Shown: positions 9,305-17,411 of the stretch, in pieces
Layout of the letters: each line of letters begins with the position of its first letter
Position numbering within the stretch: position 1 is the stretch's first letter
Assembly: GCA_964352215.1 (NCBI GenBank)
Contig: CAYGRE010000029.1
Span: 7,186 to 71,185, forward strand
Direction: 5' to 3'
Origin: CAWUKT01 sp964352215
GTDB taxonomy: Bacteria; Bacteroidota; Bacteroidia; J057; JADKCL01
Length of the DNA: 64,000 nt
Translations under genes and position numbers: made by a program
The notes under the pieces: generated by a model
Told to the model about the DNA's origin: nothing
Database searches by the model: none
Seen by the model: only the letters and a program-made list of their open reading frames with translations

Positions 9305-9967
9305 TTACTGTGATTGTCGGGGAGGATGCGAAGGGTTTAATAAAAACTTTTCGGACCCGACCGGGCCCTCATCCCCTGTCCAGAGAAGCAAGGCTTTATT
9401 CTCAGAACCGTTATCTGCCTCTCTGGCCTCTCTGGCCTCTCTGGCCTCTCTGGCCTCTCTGGCCTCTCTGGCCTCTTCAGCTCTGGAATACGCCAAATCC
9501 TCAACAGGTGCCTTTTTCTTTTCCTCCCGGTCAAACCTCCACTTCACCCGGTCATAGTATGCCTTTGCTCCACTCACACCGCGTTGAACTGCCTTTTTCA
9601 AATTTTGATACATATCCAGGCTGTCCCGTACCAAATGGTGGCCAGCCACCAACATGGTATCCCTCACTTTGCTAATCAGTGCCTTGAGTTGTGCTTCCAG
9701 TACCTCGATTTGCTGGTACAACTTATGTCCTTCGTCCAAGGCATCATTCGGAAGGTAGCCGGGGATCAACCAGGGAAATTCACGCACGGCCAGTTGCATA
9801 TTCCCTATGAAATGAAGGTTGTGCGGCCCAATCCGCAACAAATGGGGTATTTCTTCAGGACTAATCCCCTGGTGAAAATCAAAAATTCCTTTAATGGTCC
9901 CGATAACCTGGTAGAGGGATTGCAACTCGGTCTGAGAGAAGCTCTTTGGGATGCGCGTGGTATTCAT
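9305..9967 (-). CDS. Uncharacterised helical protein with REA-repeat tail
   Basis: 220 aa from ATG 9967 (MNTTRIPKSFSQTELQ). A longer in-frame extension to 10129 exists but is low-complexity and runs through short DNA repeats, so I reject it. The body is mostly helical with a long central helix (LYQQIEVLEAQLKALISKV) and ends with a basic DRVKWRFDREEKKK. The tail holds six REA/EAR triplets encoded by a perfect 9-bp tandem repeat. No signal peptide, membrane helix or catalytic motif. I do not recognise the family. Confidence 0.65.
   Translation of the reverse strand: MNTTRIPKSFSQTELQSLYQVIGTIKGIFDFHQGISPEEIPHLLRIGPHNLHFIGNMQLAVREFPWLIPGYLPNDALDEGHKLYQQIEVLEAQLKALISKVRDTMLVAGHHLVRDSLDMYQNLKKAVQRGVSGAKAYYDRVKWRFDREEKKKAPVEDLAYSRAEEAREAREAREAREAREAREADNGSENKALLLWTGDEGPVGSEKFLLNPSHPPRQSQ
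9421..9474. repeat. 9-bp tandem repeat, six perfect copies
   Basis: CTCTGGCCT repeated six times without mismatch, with partial copies on both sides. In the reverse-strand gene it encodes an alternating Arg-Glu-Ala tail; copy changes keep the frame. Confidence 0.97.
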
Positions 9968-10042
9968 AGACAATGGCTTTTGTGATAAATCCTGATCAAT
10001 GCCCTCAATATGGGGAAAGTCAGTAAAGTCAATCGGGCAAAC

Positions 10043-10072
10043 TGTGGCGTTTTGTGGTGTTTTGTGGCATTT
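10043..10072. repeat. 10-bp short tandem repeat, three copies
   Basis: TGTGGCGTTT, TGTGGTGTTT, TGTGGCATTT in direct succession, about 75 bp upstream of the chosen start of the REA-tailed gene. Not a multiple of three, which argues against this stretch being coding. Confidence 0.8.
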
Positions 10073-10235
10073 TGTTCCAAAATATGGCTTTTTAGGGCAG
10101 AGGATTTGGCTGGTGAGGCGAAATTCCACGCTGGCGAAACTTGAAAACTGAAGGTGGGTAGGCGCAGTTTTTGTGGGTCCATACTATATTGGTTTCATCT
10201 CATGAATTGGAAGAGCGTCCTTGAGTTGCTTCAAT

Positions 10236-10412
10236 TTTGAGGGTGCCTAGGTGCAGTCCTGAAGGCTTGGAGCCACAATTTTGAGGGTATGGAGGTGCAA
10301 TCCTGAGTGTGCTGAGGCGCAGATTCGAGGGTCAACAGGTGCAATACTGAGGGTGCTGAGGCTCAAAGTTTGATGGTCCAGAGGCGCAAATCAGAGGATA
10401 CAGAGGCGCAAA
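10236..10412. repeat. Degenerate 22-bp tandem repeat array, eight units
   Basis: Units start at 10236, 10258, 10280, 10302, 10324, 10346, 10368 (23 bp) and 10391. Each resembles TTTGAGGGTGCTGA + GGCGCAAT, with the second half (GAGGYGCAA) best kept. An isolated similar unit occurs at 10147-10168. The whole 9968-10589 gap otherwise has no convincing gene; short open frames in it show no family character. Confidence 0.85.
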
Positions 10413-10589
10413 TCCAAGGGTTTGGACCTGTATTCCCGTATATCAACTCCTACAAATCGGAACATCCATATTCGCACCCATCCACGTCACAATCTGAAAA
10501 CCCAAAGACACGGACCAATAACTATCGTCCTAAGGTTGTAGAACCAGGGGAGTATCCAAGGGCCAATTCCCCATAAATAAACTTCGAAT

Positions 10590-10619
10590 TTGAATTTAGC
10601 CCGACACACACTAAATTTG
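10590..10619 (+). promoter_or_regulatory. Bacteroidota-type promoter for the pyrophosphatase gene
   Basis: TTG (10590-10592), a 19-bp spacer, then TAAATTTG (10612-10619) fits the Bacteroidota -33 TTG / -7 TAnnTTTG pattern. Expected transcript start is near 10625, leaving a leader of about 50 nt before the ATG at 10679. Confidence 0.7.
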
Positions 10620-10678
10620 CGCCCTGTTAGAATTTTGCGAAAGAAATCTATCAACGCAATAAGAAATAACGTTAACAC

Positions 10679-13144
10679 ATGGATAACCTCATTTATTTCC
10701 TCCCACTGGCCGGCGTAGTTGCCCTGATATTTGTGTACATCAAGTCCAGCTGGGTCTCCAGGCAAGAAGTAGGGACTGAGAAAATGGCCCGGATTGCCAA
10801 GAACATTTCAGACGGTGCTATGGCTTTCCTTAAAGCTGAATACCGCGTTCTGGCCATTTTTGTACTTGCAGTCACTATTTTGCTGGCGATCAAAGGTGCT
10901 TCTGAAGATGCCTCGCACTGGCTGGTTGCCCTTTCGTTTGTCGTAGGCGCAGTTTGTTCTGCTCTGGCTGGCTACCTCGGAATGCGCGTTGCTACCAAAG
11001 CAAACGTACGTACCACCCAGGCTGCCCGTACTTCTCTCGGTAAGGCACTGAATGTTGCTTTCTCAGGTGGTGCCGTCATGGGCCTCGGCGTTGTTGGTCT
11101 TGGCGTTCTCGGTTTGGGAGGTCTTTTCCTCCTCTACACTGAATTCCTCGGAGACATGATCACCGAAGGTAGCGCTGCCGCCGGAAACCCCCAGGCAACC
11201 ACCATTATGGTGCTCAACGTACTTTCTGGTTTCTCATTGGGTGCTTCTTCGATTGCACTTTTTGCCCGTGTAGGTGGAGGTATCTATACCAAAGCTGCTG
11301 ACGTAGGTGCTGACCTCGTAGGTAAAGTGGAAGCTGGTATTCCTGAAGACCACCCACTGAATCCTGCTACCATTGCTGACAATGTTGGTGACAACGTCGG
11401 TGACGTTGCTGGTATGGGAGCTGACCTTTTTGAGTCTTATGTCGGTTCTATCATCGGTACCATGGTACTCGGTGCCACGGCTACCGTCATGGGTTCTCCC
11501 ATCGGCCTTCCCCTGGTTGTCCTTCCCCTGATCCTTGCTGCGGCTGGTATCTTCATTTCCATCCTCGGTACTTTCTTCGTAAGTGTCAAGGATGGCGGAA
11601 ATCCTCAAACTGCCTTGAACAAAGGCGAATTTGGTTCTGCGGGTATCATGCTTGCTGCAACCTTTGGTATCATCTACTGGGTCCTCCCCAATGGAGCTGC
11701 TATCCCTGACATCCTGAGTGGCGGCACTGCCGTAATGGTAGGCCCACTCGATCTGTGTATTGCAGTCAGTGCGGGTCTTTTAGCAGGTCTGGGTGTAGGT
11801 AAAATCACCGAATACTATACAGGAACCGGCACCAAGCCAGTTCAATCCATTGTTACTGCATCCGGTACAGGTGCTGCCACCAATATCATCGCCGGTCTCG
11901 GTGTAGGTATGATGTCAACTGCCATTCCAATCCTGCTTATCGGTGCTGCCATTCTGATCTCACACCACTTTGCCGGTCTCTACGGTATCGCAATTGCTGC
12001 GGTAGGTATGTTGGCCAACACGGGTATTCAGCTCGCAGTTGATGCTTACGGTCCTATCTCTGACAACGCGGGTGGTATCGCAGAAATGGCTGAACTTCCC
12101 AAAGAAGTACGTCAGCGTACGGATAAGCTGGATGCAGTTGGTAACACCACTGCTGCCATCGGTAAAGGTTTTGCCATTGCATCTGCTGCCCTGACTGCAT
12201 TGGCTCTTTTCGCAGCCTTCATGACCGCAGCCGGTGTAACCAATATCAACGTTGCCGATCCCAAGGTAATGTCTGGTCTTCTGGTAGGCGCCATGCTCCC
12301 CTTCGTATTCTCTGCCCTGTCTATGGGTGCAGTAGGACGCGCTGCCAACGCGATGATCCGCGAAGTACGTCGTCAATTCAATGTCATTCCTGAATTGAAA
12401 GCTGCCCTGAACGTCATGCGTAAGAATGATGAAGCTGGCATCGACAAAGCAGATTGGTCTGAGACTGACAAGAATACTTTCGAGGCTGCCGATGGCAAAG
12501 CCGATTACCAGAAGTGTGTAGAGATTTCTACCCAGGCTTCTATCCGTGAAATGGTTCTTCCCGGCCTGCTCGCAATTCTTTCTCCGGTAGCAGTTGGCTT
12601 CCTGGGTGGTGCGGAGATGCTCGGTGGACTCCTCGCTGGTGTAACTGCTTCCGGTGTTATGATGGCTATCTTCCAGTCCAATGCTGGTGGTGCCTGGGAC
12701 AATGCTAAGAAGATGTTCGAAGAAGGTGTAACCATCAATGGCGAAGAATTCCACAAAGGTTCTGAGCCACACAAGGCTGCCGTAGTTGGTGACACCGTAG
12801 GTGACCCCTTCAAAGACACTTCAGGTCCTTCCCTGAATATCCTCCTCAAGTTGATGTCAGTTGTGGCCCTGGTCATCGCTCCTTCATTGACGGCAGCAGG
12901 ACTCATCGCAGAATGGACTTCTGAGAACAATACCGAGCCTACTCCCATCGAACTCCGAATGGAAGAAGGAGCCCCCGTCAGCGACGCAAACACTGTGTCC
13001 TACAATGAAATCATGGATGCACAACCCGTTGCTGAGGTTGTTGCTCCCGCAAATAACAACAACAACACAACTGTCGACTTCATCACCGAATCTACTCCGG
13101 TTGAAGTTGCTCCAAAAGTTGCTCCGGTTGTTGCTGTTGAATAA
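10679..13144 (+). CDS. hppA: Membrane-bound ion-pumping pyrophosphatase
   Basis: 821 aa integral membrane enzyme that couples PPi hydrolysis to H+ or Na+ export. Motifs: DVGADLVGKVEAGIPEDHP and DNVGDNVGDVAGMGADLFESY (PPi/Mg binding), and VGDTVGDPFKDTSGPSLNIL near the C terminus. The segment GNTTAAIGKGFAI has Ala-Ala-Ile-Gly where K+-independent enzymes have Lys and Thr, so this is the K+-dependent subfamily; whether it pumps H+ or Na+ cannot be told here. After the last helices there is an unusual ~75-residue tail rich in N, V, A, P and E (APANNNNNTTVD... VAPVVAVE). Has its own promoter and terminator. Confidence 0.97.
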   Translation: MDNLIYFLPLAGVVALIFVYIKSSWVSRQEVGTEKMARIAKNISDGAMAFLKAEYRVLAIFVLAVTILLAIKGASEDASHWLVALSFVVGAVCSALAGYLGMRVATKANVRTTQAARTSLGKALNVAFSGGAVMGLGVVGLGVLGLGGLFLLYTEFLGDMITEGSAAAGNPQATTIMVLNVLSGFSLGASSIALFARVGGGIYTKAADVGADLVGKVEAGIPEDHPLNPATIADNVGDNVGDVAGMGADLFESYVGSIIGTMVLGATATVMGSPIGLPLVVLPLILAAAGIFISILGTFFVSVKDGGNPQTALNKGEFGSAGIMLAATFGIIYWVLPNGAAIPDILSGGTAVMVGPLDLCIAVSAGLLAGLGVGKITEYYTGTGTKPVQSIVTASGTGAATNIIAGLGVGMMSTAIPILLIGAAILISHHFAGLYGIAIAAVGMLANTGIQLAVDAYGPISDNAGGIAEMAELPKEVRQRTDKLDAVGNTTAAIGKGFAIASAALTALALFAAFMTAAGVTNINVADPKVMSGLLVGAMLPFVFSALSMGAVGRAANAMIREVRRQFNVIPELKAALNVMRKNDEAGIDKADWSETDKNTFEAADGKADYQKCVEISTQASIREMVLPGLLAILSPVAVGFLGGAEMLGGLLAGVTASGVMMAIFQSNAGGAWDNAKKMFEEGVTINGEEFHKGSEPHKAAVVGDTVGDPFKDTSGPSLNILLKLMSVVALVIAPSLTAAGLIAEWTSENNTEPTPIELRMEEGAPVSDANTVSYNEIMDAQPVAEVVAPANNNNNTTVDFITESTPVEVAPKVAPVVAVE

Positions 13145-13153
13145 ATCACTCAG

Positions 13154-13333
13154 TCAATCAGCAGTGAAATGCAAAGGGCCGCGCGAAAGTGCGGCCCTTT
13201 TTGTATCGTACTCGAGCCTGTCTTTCAAGGATTCGGATAGATAGAGGTTGGGATCAAGCCCGAGGGAAAAGGCATCAGGAGGTGAACCGGAAAATACCAC
13301 TTTGCTGGGTACGGCCATTTGGAAATCATCCAT
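13154..13333 (-). CDS. Possible small protein of unknown function
   Basis: From ATG 13333 (MDDFQMAVPSKVVF) 59 aa; a TTG at 13426 would give 90 aa but begins inside the terminator of the neighbouring gene. The segment VVFSGSPPDAFSLGLDPNLY plus LSESLKDRLEYDTK looks protein-like rather than random. Against it: the last ~17 codons are read through the hppA terminator. It may be a real small gene, the remnant of a longer one, or chance. No family recognised. Confidence 0.35.
   Translation of the reverse strand: MDDFQMAVPSKVVFSGSPPDAFSLGLDPNLYLSESLKDRLEYDTKRAALSRGPLHFTAD
13173..13203 (+). terminator. Rho-independent terminator after hppA
   Basis: AAAGGGCCGC (13173-13182), loop GCGAAAGT, GCGGCCCTTT (13191-13200) then TT. 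The A-rich left side means it could also work on the reverse strand. Confidence 0.9.
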
Positions 13334-13424
13334 CTCACGGCTTACCTGAATTTGTTCTTCATACGCTTTCGAATTACCTCTTTTTTGTTTTTCTGCAAGC
13401 GTGGTTCCAGAGCTTAATCTAAGC

Positions 13425-13462
13425 AAAAGGGCCCCTTTTCACAGATGAAAAGGAGCCCTTTT
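13425..13462 (-). terminator. Bidirectional-looking terminator after the small acidic protein gene
   Basis: AAAAGGGCCCCTTTTCA (13425-13441) pairs with TGAAAAGGAGCCCTTTT (13446-13462) around a four-base loop, with one mismatch. It follows the stop of the reverse gene ending at 13487. Confidence 0.8.
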
Positions 13463-13486
13463 AAATCGACTGATTATGCGTATTGC

Positions 13487-13864
13487 TTATTCGTCGCTAT
13501 CGTCACTGTCGTCGGCATCGCTGTCGTCGCTGCCATCGTCTTCATAGTACCAGTCAAAGCTGGTGATTTTATTGTCTTCCAGGCAGAATTCGTAGCTGTT
13601 GACTTCTCCGTCATCATCCAAATCAACGATGTAGCAGTTTTGGTTCTGGCTCACGATTTTGGGACTTTTTCCGTAAGGAATCATACCATTTTCGATCACT
13701 TCAACAGAACAGTGCGCTTTAACCGCTTTTTCAGCAGAAGTTTCAGAACCGTCCAGCATACCGAGGAATGCCTTTAAAGTAGGATCAGTCTGTGCTTGTA
13801 CACCCGTAGGGAGCATCAGTTGGATGCCCATTACCAGGACTGCCGCAATCAAAATCTTTTTCAT
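13487..13864 (-). CDS. Small secreted acidic protein
   Basis: 125 aa with a signal peptide (MKKILIAAVLVMGIQLMLPTGVQA). The mature part has three cysteines (C-S, C-Y, C-L) and a DLDDDGEVNSYEF segment that resembles one EF-hand-type calcium loop. It ends in an extreme acidic tail of Asp/Ser (DDGSDDSDADDSDDSDE). Probably periplasmic or extracellular and possibly calcium-binding (inference). No known family recognised. Confidence 0.8.
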   Translation of the reverse strand: MKKILIAAVLVMGIQLMLPTGVQAQTDPTLKAFLGMLDGSETSAEKAVKAHCSVEVIENGMIPYGKSPKIVSQNQNCYIVDLDDDGEVNSYEFCLEDNKITSFDWYYEDDGSDDSDADDSDDSDE

Positions 13865-13992
13865 AAATGTTGAATAATATTGTCTGTTTCAACTAATAGT
13901 GAGCGCGAAATTTCAGTAAATAAAAAGTTATTCCATGCGCTTGACAATCAGTATTTTCCAGTTACATTTGCGGCCCGATTCAAAAAGCCGAA

Positions 13993-14388
13993 TTACAATT
14001 CCTCCACCAGTTGAATGTAGTTCCCACAGGTGTCATTGAGGATCGTAACCTTCACCGTACCCATGGAAGTGGGTTCCAGCGAAAATTCAACCCCAAGAGC
14101 AAGCATCCGATCGTATTCGCCCTGAGCATCGTCAACATAGAATTGGGTCCAGGGAATTTTGGATTCGAACAATGCACTTTGAAAGACCTTGGCCGGTTCG
14201 AAATGAAGGGGCGCTGGTTCAAGAACAATTTCCGGCCCGTCAGGATCTTCAGGAGATACCACGGTCAACCACCGATTGCCTCCTCCCAATGGCGTGTCAT
14301 GTTTCAATACAAATCCCATCTTCCCGGTATAAAACTGCATTGCTTTTTCCTGGTCCAGTACGGGGACGCTTACGACTTTGATTCTCAT
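13993..14388 (-). CDS. VOC-family (glyoxalase-like) protein
   Basis: 131 aa with the paired beta-alpha-beta-beta-beta layout of the vicinal oxygen chelate superfamily: MRIKVVSVPVLDQEKAMQFYTGKMGF in the first module and IPWTQFYVDDAQGEYDRMLALGVEF plus DTCGNYIQLVEE in the second. Many relatives are dioxygenases, glyoxalases or resistance proteins; others bind ligands only. Substrate unknown. Stands alone on the reverse strand. Confidence 0.9.
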   Translation of the reverse strand: MRIKVVSVPVLDQEKAMQFYTGKMGFVLKHDTPLGGGNRWLTVVSPEDPDGPEIVLEPAPLHFEPAKVFQSALFESKIPWTQFYVDDAQGEYDRMLALGVEFSLEPTSMGTVKVTILNDTCGNYIQLVEEL

Positions 14389-14591
14389 CTGGTAGTGTTT
14401 TTATTATTGGTACAATAAATAAAATACTTTTTGGGATGATTTCCCACTGGCAACGCCCAATCACTTGAAATCCGGGTATCTGGTAAAGAGGTCATAAAAG
14501 TGGATGCAGAAAAGAGAAGGCCACCGTTTTCTACACGACACCCTTTACTCTTTTCATCGTATTCTCCAGATTTTGGACTAAATTAACCCCG

Positions 14592-16262
14592 ATGAAAAGG
14601 CTCAATTTCCTCGTATGCTTGCTCCTAATGCTGTTTTCGCTGCCCTCTGTGGGGCAAAATGGCGCAGAACCAGACAAATACTGGGTCTTTTTGACCGATA
14701 AGGCTGACTTTACCCAATATTCCCCGCAGGACTTACTCTCCCAAAAGGCATTGGAGCGTAGGGCCAAACACGGGATTGCACTTCACCATACGGACTATCC
14801 AGTGAACCCGGCTTATCTGGACCAGGTCGCAGCCGCAGGAGCCCACCTGAGACATCCTTCCAAGTGGTTCAACGCTGTTTCCGCGATTATGGACGACGCG
14901 ACAGTTGCACGGGTCAGCGCCCTTCCATGCGTCAAAGAAGTACGCAGGATCGAGCCGGTTTTTCGGGACCTGGACCCTGTACAGTACAATCCGAGCCCAA
15001 ACACCAAGGTCGGGTACAATGCCGGCGTGACGGCCCAGCAATTGGAAATGATTGGCCTCGACCAATTGCACCAAAACGGGTTCAATGGAACCGGAGTGCT
15101 GATCGCGGTCATGGACAATGGTTTTAGAGGGGTGGAAGAAAATCCCTACCTGCAACATATTATCAACGACGACCGGCTGGTTGCGACTTATGATTTCGTC
15201 AACGACGAAGCAGACGTCTTCAATCAGGGCTCACACGGTGCCTGGGTACTCTCCATCCTGGCCGGATGGCAGGAAGAAGCCATCGACTCTTTCAATTTCT
15301 ATGGATCGGCCCACGGAGCCTCTTATATTCTTTGCCATACCGAGAACGATTTCTCTGAAACCAGCCAGGAAGAGGACAATTGGGTAGCGGCTATGGAGTT
15401 TGCCGATTCGATCGGAGCAGATATCTTTTCCACTTCGCTGGGCTACCGGGGAATGGACCAATTGAGCGAATCTTATGACTATGAAGACATGGATGGCAAT
15501 ACCACCATCATTACCAATGGAGCCGATCTCGCTGCCTCCAAAGGGATTATTGTGGTCAACAGCGCCGGCAACAGCGGTGCCGACCATATTACTGCCCCCG
15601 CAGATGGGGACAGTGTGATCGCAGTGGGTGCCGTCAAGGGAGACCGGGTAATTGCGGGCTTCAGTTCGCATGGACCTACCGCGGATGGACGCATCAAGCC
15701 AGATGTCTGCGCTGTGGGACAATTCAATTCCTTCGTTGGCACTGATGGTGGCTTGCGCCGTGGGAACGGTACTTCCTTTTCCTGCCCCCTCATGTCAGGC
15801 ATGATTGCCTGCCTGCTCCAGGCCAGACCTGAAACTCAGAACATGGAGATGTACGATGCCCTGATCCGGTCATCAGACCGCTTCGAAAACCCGGACACCG
15901 TGTACGGATATGGGATCCCTTGGGCCAACGATGTCCTCATTGCTTTGGGTGGTTCCCCTTTGGTAGGAGCACCGGGTAGTGATGAGTTGGCCAGTGGTGC
16001 CTTGGTATTTCCAAACCCTGCCTCCGAATGGATCAACGTGGTGTATGACAATGACGAAATCGGATTTGCCGGCAACCTTCAGATCTTCGACGTCATGGGT
16101 AAAATGGTCCTCGACAATGAGGTCCGGGTCGACCCTTTCTACAATGTGTTTCGCCTGGATGAAGAGTTAAGCACGCTACTTCCAGGAAAGTATATCGTTC
16201 GACTGCTCCGCGATAATTTCAAAGAGCCGCTCCTCAGTCAATTAATCATCCTAAGCCGTTAA
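14592..16262 (+). CDS. Secreted subtilisin-like (S8) serine protease, T9SS cargo
   Basis: 556 aa. Signal peptide (MKRLNFLVCLLLMLFSLPSVG), then an N-terminal pro-region, and an S8 catalytic domain with the triad Asp175 (AVMDNGF), His215 (GSHGAWV) and Ser395 (GTSFSCPLMSGM). The C terminus is a T9SS type A sorting domain (VFPNPASEWINVVYD ... ends LIILSR). Expected to be an extracellular protease. The next gene starts five bases after its stop, so read-through into the serine dehydratase gene is likely although the functions are unrelated. Confidence 0.95.
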   Translation: MKRLNFLVCLLLMLFSLPSVGQNGAEPDKYWVFLTDKADFTQYSPQDLLSQKALERRAKHGIALHHTDYPVNPAYLDQVAAAGAHLRHPSKWFNAVSAIMDDATVARVSALPCVKEVRRIEPVFRDLDPVQYNPSPNTKVGYNAGVTAQQLEMIGLDQLHQNGFNGTGVLIAVMDNGFRGVEENPYLQHIINDDRLVATYDFVNDEADVFNQGSHGAWVLSILAGWQEEAIDSFNFYGSAHGASYILCHTENDFSETSQEEDNWVAAMEFADSIGADIFSTSLGYRGMDQLSESYDYEDMDGNTTIITNGADLAASKGIIVVNSAGNSGADHITAPADGDSVIAVGAVKGDRVIAGFSSHGPTADGRIKPDVCAVGQFNSFVGTDGGLRRGNGTSFSCPLMSGMIACLLQARPETQNMEMYDALIRSSDRFENPDTVYGYGIPWANDVLIALGGSPLVGAPGSDELASGALVFPNPASEWINVVYDNDEIGFAGNLQIFDVMGKMVLDNEVRVDPFYNVFRLDEELSTLLPGKYIVRLLRDNFKEPLLSQLIILSR

Positions 16263-16267
16263 TCCCA

Positions 16268-17200
16268 ATGGGAATTCTCTTCAAAAGCTTTTCCGAGTGG
16301 GAAGCAGAAGTACGCAAGCTGGATTGTCCTATTTGGCAGCCCGTGCTGGATTATGAGATCAAGGAGAATGGACGCACGGAAGAAGCTATCTGGGCTCGGA
16401 TTGCGACCTCATTCGCAGTGATGAAGGATGCGGTGCAAACGGGTCTCACCGGTGACATGCGTTCCCTGAGTGGCATGATTGACAACGGGGCCAAGAAGAT
16501 TATGGACTGCGAAATCAGTGTCTTGGGAGATGAATTCAAACGGATGTTGGCCTACACCATTGCTGCCAAAGAAGTCAACTCTTGCATGGGTAGGGTAGTG
16601 GCAGCTCCGACGGCCGGGGCCTCCGGGATTATGCCGGGCATCCTCGCCACCGTTCAGGAATTGCACCAGATACCCAACCAAAAGATATACGAGGCAATGC
16701 TGATCTCTGCCGGGATCGCTTTGATCATCGAGACCCGCGCTTCCATCGCAGGTGCGGTAGGGGGGTGTCAGGCTGAGACCGGGACCGCGGCGGCCATGGG
16801 GGCAGGAGCAGTTGTCTACGTGCTGGGGGGAGACATGAGCATGGTCTTCGATGCAGTTGCCATCACCATCATGAATATGCTGGGTCTGATTTGTGATCCG
16901 GTAGCCGGATTGGTCGAAGTCCCTTGCGTAAAACGAAATGGTTCAGGATCCGCGATCGCTTTTGCCAGTGCCCAGATTGCCCTGGCCGGTGACAAGAGTG
17001 TAATTCCGGTCGATGAAGTCGTGGATGCCATGGGAGAGATTGGAGAATCCATGGACGAAAAGTACAAAGAAACGGCCTTGGGAGGGATTGCCAATACCCC
17101 AACGGCCAAAGCGATTGAAGCCAGTATTCTGATAGGGGATGCCGAATTGGTCCAATGGGACGAAGAGGAAGAATCCTACAGGTACAAGTCCCGGGACTGA
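16268..17200 (+). CDS. sdaA: L-serine dehydratase (ammonia-lyase), Fe-S, alpha subunit
   Basis: 310 aa; converts L-serine to pyruvate and ammonia with a [4Fe-4S] cluster. Family hallmarks: NSCMGRVVAAPTAGASGIMPG, GGCQAETGTAAAMGAGA, and LICDPVAGLVEVPCVKRNG; cysteines in these motifs supply the cluster. Length and ends match the separate alpha subunit of the two-subunit type, but no beta subunit lies next to it, so the partner must be elsewhere. Cytoplasmic. Starts five bases after the subtilase stop. Confidence 0.93.
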   Translation: MGILFKSFSEWEAEVRKLDCPIWQPVLDYEIKENGRTEEAIWARIATSFAVMKDAVQTGLTGDMRSLSGMIDNGAKKIMDCEISVLGDEFKRMLAYTIAAKEVNSCMGRVVAAPTAGASGIMPGILATVQELHQIPNQKIYEAMLISAGIALIIETRASIAGAVGGCQAETGTAAAMGAGAVVYVLGGDMSMVFDAVAITIMNMLGLICDPVAGLVEVPCVKRNGSGSAIAFASAQIALAGDKSVIPVDEVVDAMGEIGESMDEKYKETALGGIANTPTAKAIEASILIGDAELVQWDEEEESYRYKSRD

Positions 17201-17201
17201 T

Positions 17202-17326
17202 GCAGAGATGCTCACCCGCCGATGGCTTCATTAGCCGAGTTCTCACCAGCGGATAGCTTCATTAGCAGAGGCCTCACCAATAGATAGCCTCATTAGCAGA
17301 GGCCTCACCAGTAGATAGCCTCATTA
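17202..17326. repeat. 31-bp tandem repeat array, four copies
   Basis: Copies at 17202-17233 (32 bp), 17234-17264, 17265-17295 and 17296-17326. Pattern: GCAGAGGCCTCACCA + GTAGATAGCCTCATTA. The last two differ at a single base; the first is most diverged. It starts two bases after the sdaA stop codon and precedes the next gene. Confidence 0.95.
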
Positions 17327-17383
17327 AAGGACAATTTCAACAGCGCACAGAATAGCTGTGGAAAACGAGCCGTTCATTTCCCC

Positions 17384-17391
17384 TATTTTTG
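17384..17391 (+). promoter_or_regulatory. Possible -7 promoter box
   Basis: TATTTTTG fits TAnnTTTG, 20 bp upstream of the ATG at 17412. No good TTG at -33, so support is moderate. Confidence 0.4.
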
Positions 17392-17411
17392 TATTTCCAA
17401 ACGATGGCTAC

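Noticed and set aside
9968..10129. N-terminal extension of the REA-tailed protein
   Set aside because: Low-complexity text (GTKCHKTPQNATVC) crossing a 10-bp tandem repeat; the later ATG at 9967 starts a normal helical protein.
11960..12772. 270-codon reverse open frame
   Set aside because: Antisense to the membrane pyrophosphatase; composition rich in Ser/Thr/Cys typical of a reverse reading of hydrophobic helices.
17201..17330. Possible attachment-site or insertion-sequence end at the 31-bp repeats
   Set aside because: No inverted ends, no transposase and no tRNA next to it; simple tandem array fits better.
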